Of a stretch of 64,000 nucleotides of DNA, positions 63,930 through 64,000 are shown one piece after another. The number at the start of each line of letters is the position of its first letter. Positions within the stretch are counted from its first letter, which is position 1. This stretch comes from Branchipolynoe longqiensis (taxonomy: Eukaryota; Annelida; Polychaeta; Phyllodocida; Polynoidae). Where the stretch lies: contig CM059198.1 in NCBI GenBank assembly GCA_030323885.1, forward strand, positions 63,328,917 through 63,392,916, in the 5' to 3' direction. Under the pieces are notes generated by a model. The model worked only from the letters and a program-made list of their open reading frames with translations. It made no database searches and was not told where the DNA came from. A program made the position numbers and the translations under genes.

Positions 63930-64000
63930 TTAAAGCTGCATAGTCCGATGAAAACATCACATTTTCAAATCCAAAACAGGGATCTAGATTTGATTCTACA
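63930..64000. mobile_element. MITE-1 left end, cut by window
   Basis: TTAAAGCTGCATAGTCCGAT then 'atctagatttgattctaca'. Confidence 0.85.

Overview
This window looks like non-genic DNA (intergenic or intronic) from a large, repeat-rich animal genome, most likely a mollusc. No intact host protein gene, rRNA or functional tRNA could be supported. The molluscan call rests on the dense tRNA-derived SINEs, in particular a SINE whose tail reads GTTTTATTTAACGACGC and then GAGCAC (38122-38480), a sequence I recall as common in bivalve and gastropod genomes. No database search was possible. Nearly all open reading frames are low-complexity or transposon shadows. The one real protein-coding locus is a decayed RTE-type LINE at 32033-35690.

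Family names used here are local labels. SINE-A: tRNA-derived, about 340 bp, some thirty copies, two different heads (A1, A2) and two tails. SINE-B, -C, -D and -E: four further tRNA-derived families; -C has a glutamine-tRNA-like head and -D is a SINE-A head with another tail. MITE-1: about 350 bp, ends in GCATAGTCCGATG. MITE-2: about 420 bp, Mutator-like, with 9-bp target duplications. pogo-1 to -4: ends in CAGT with a TA target, Tc1/mariner-pogo type. WAP-a to -g ('word-array palindromes'): elements with a GCCC(Y)-gt-CACAC type end, mostly a 3-bp TAA/TTA/ATA target duplication, and an interior made of a short family-specific word repeated in opposite orientation in the two arms.

Layout. 1-2640: interrupted MITE-1 and a TG-rich minisatellite. 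2640-9400: SINEs, GCG-rich tandem repeats, MITE-2, a WAP inside a SINE, a 200-bp tandem repeat. 9400-10330: a three-layer nest. 11.7-13 kb: two abutting WAP elements. 14-18.5 kb: WAP-c, SINE-C dimer, WAP-a, WAP-e. 19.1-21.2 kb: 69-bp minisatellite. 21.2-23.8 kb: WAP-d, SINE-in-SINE, WAP-b. 24-28 kb: pogo-type elements and purine-rich minisatellites. 30252-30751: 500 N. 32-35.7 kb: RTE LINE with a partial duplicate fused to its 5' end. 35.7-44.4 kb: MITE-2, stacked SINE/MITE insertions, pogo-1 and pogo-2. 44.6-46.4 kb: G-rich tandem repeats. 46.8-50.4 kb: LINE tail, SINEs, WAP-a inside MITE-1, WAP-b. 50.5-51.8 kb: CCCCCACATTAC minisatellite holding a truncated LINE with a 13-bp target duplication. 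53.6-54.8 kb: SINE cluster. 56.6-57.5 kb: CATGTCATG minisatellite. 57.7-60.5 kb: WAP-g and a 2.4-kb pogo-type element carrying three younger insertions. 60.6-64 kb: SINE and MITE fragments.

The most interesting content is (1) the WAP group, whose members share end design and target but each have their own internal word; (2) the RTE copy that looks like a template-jump product; and (3) several nests where target duplications and paralogous empty sites give the order and exact boundaries of insertion.
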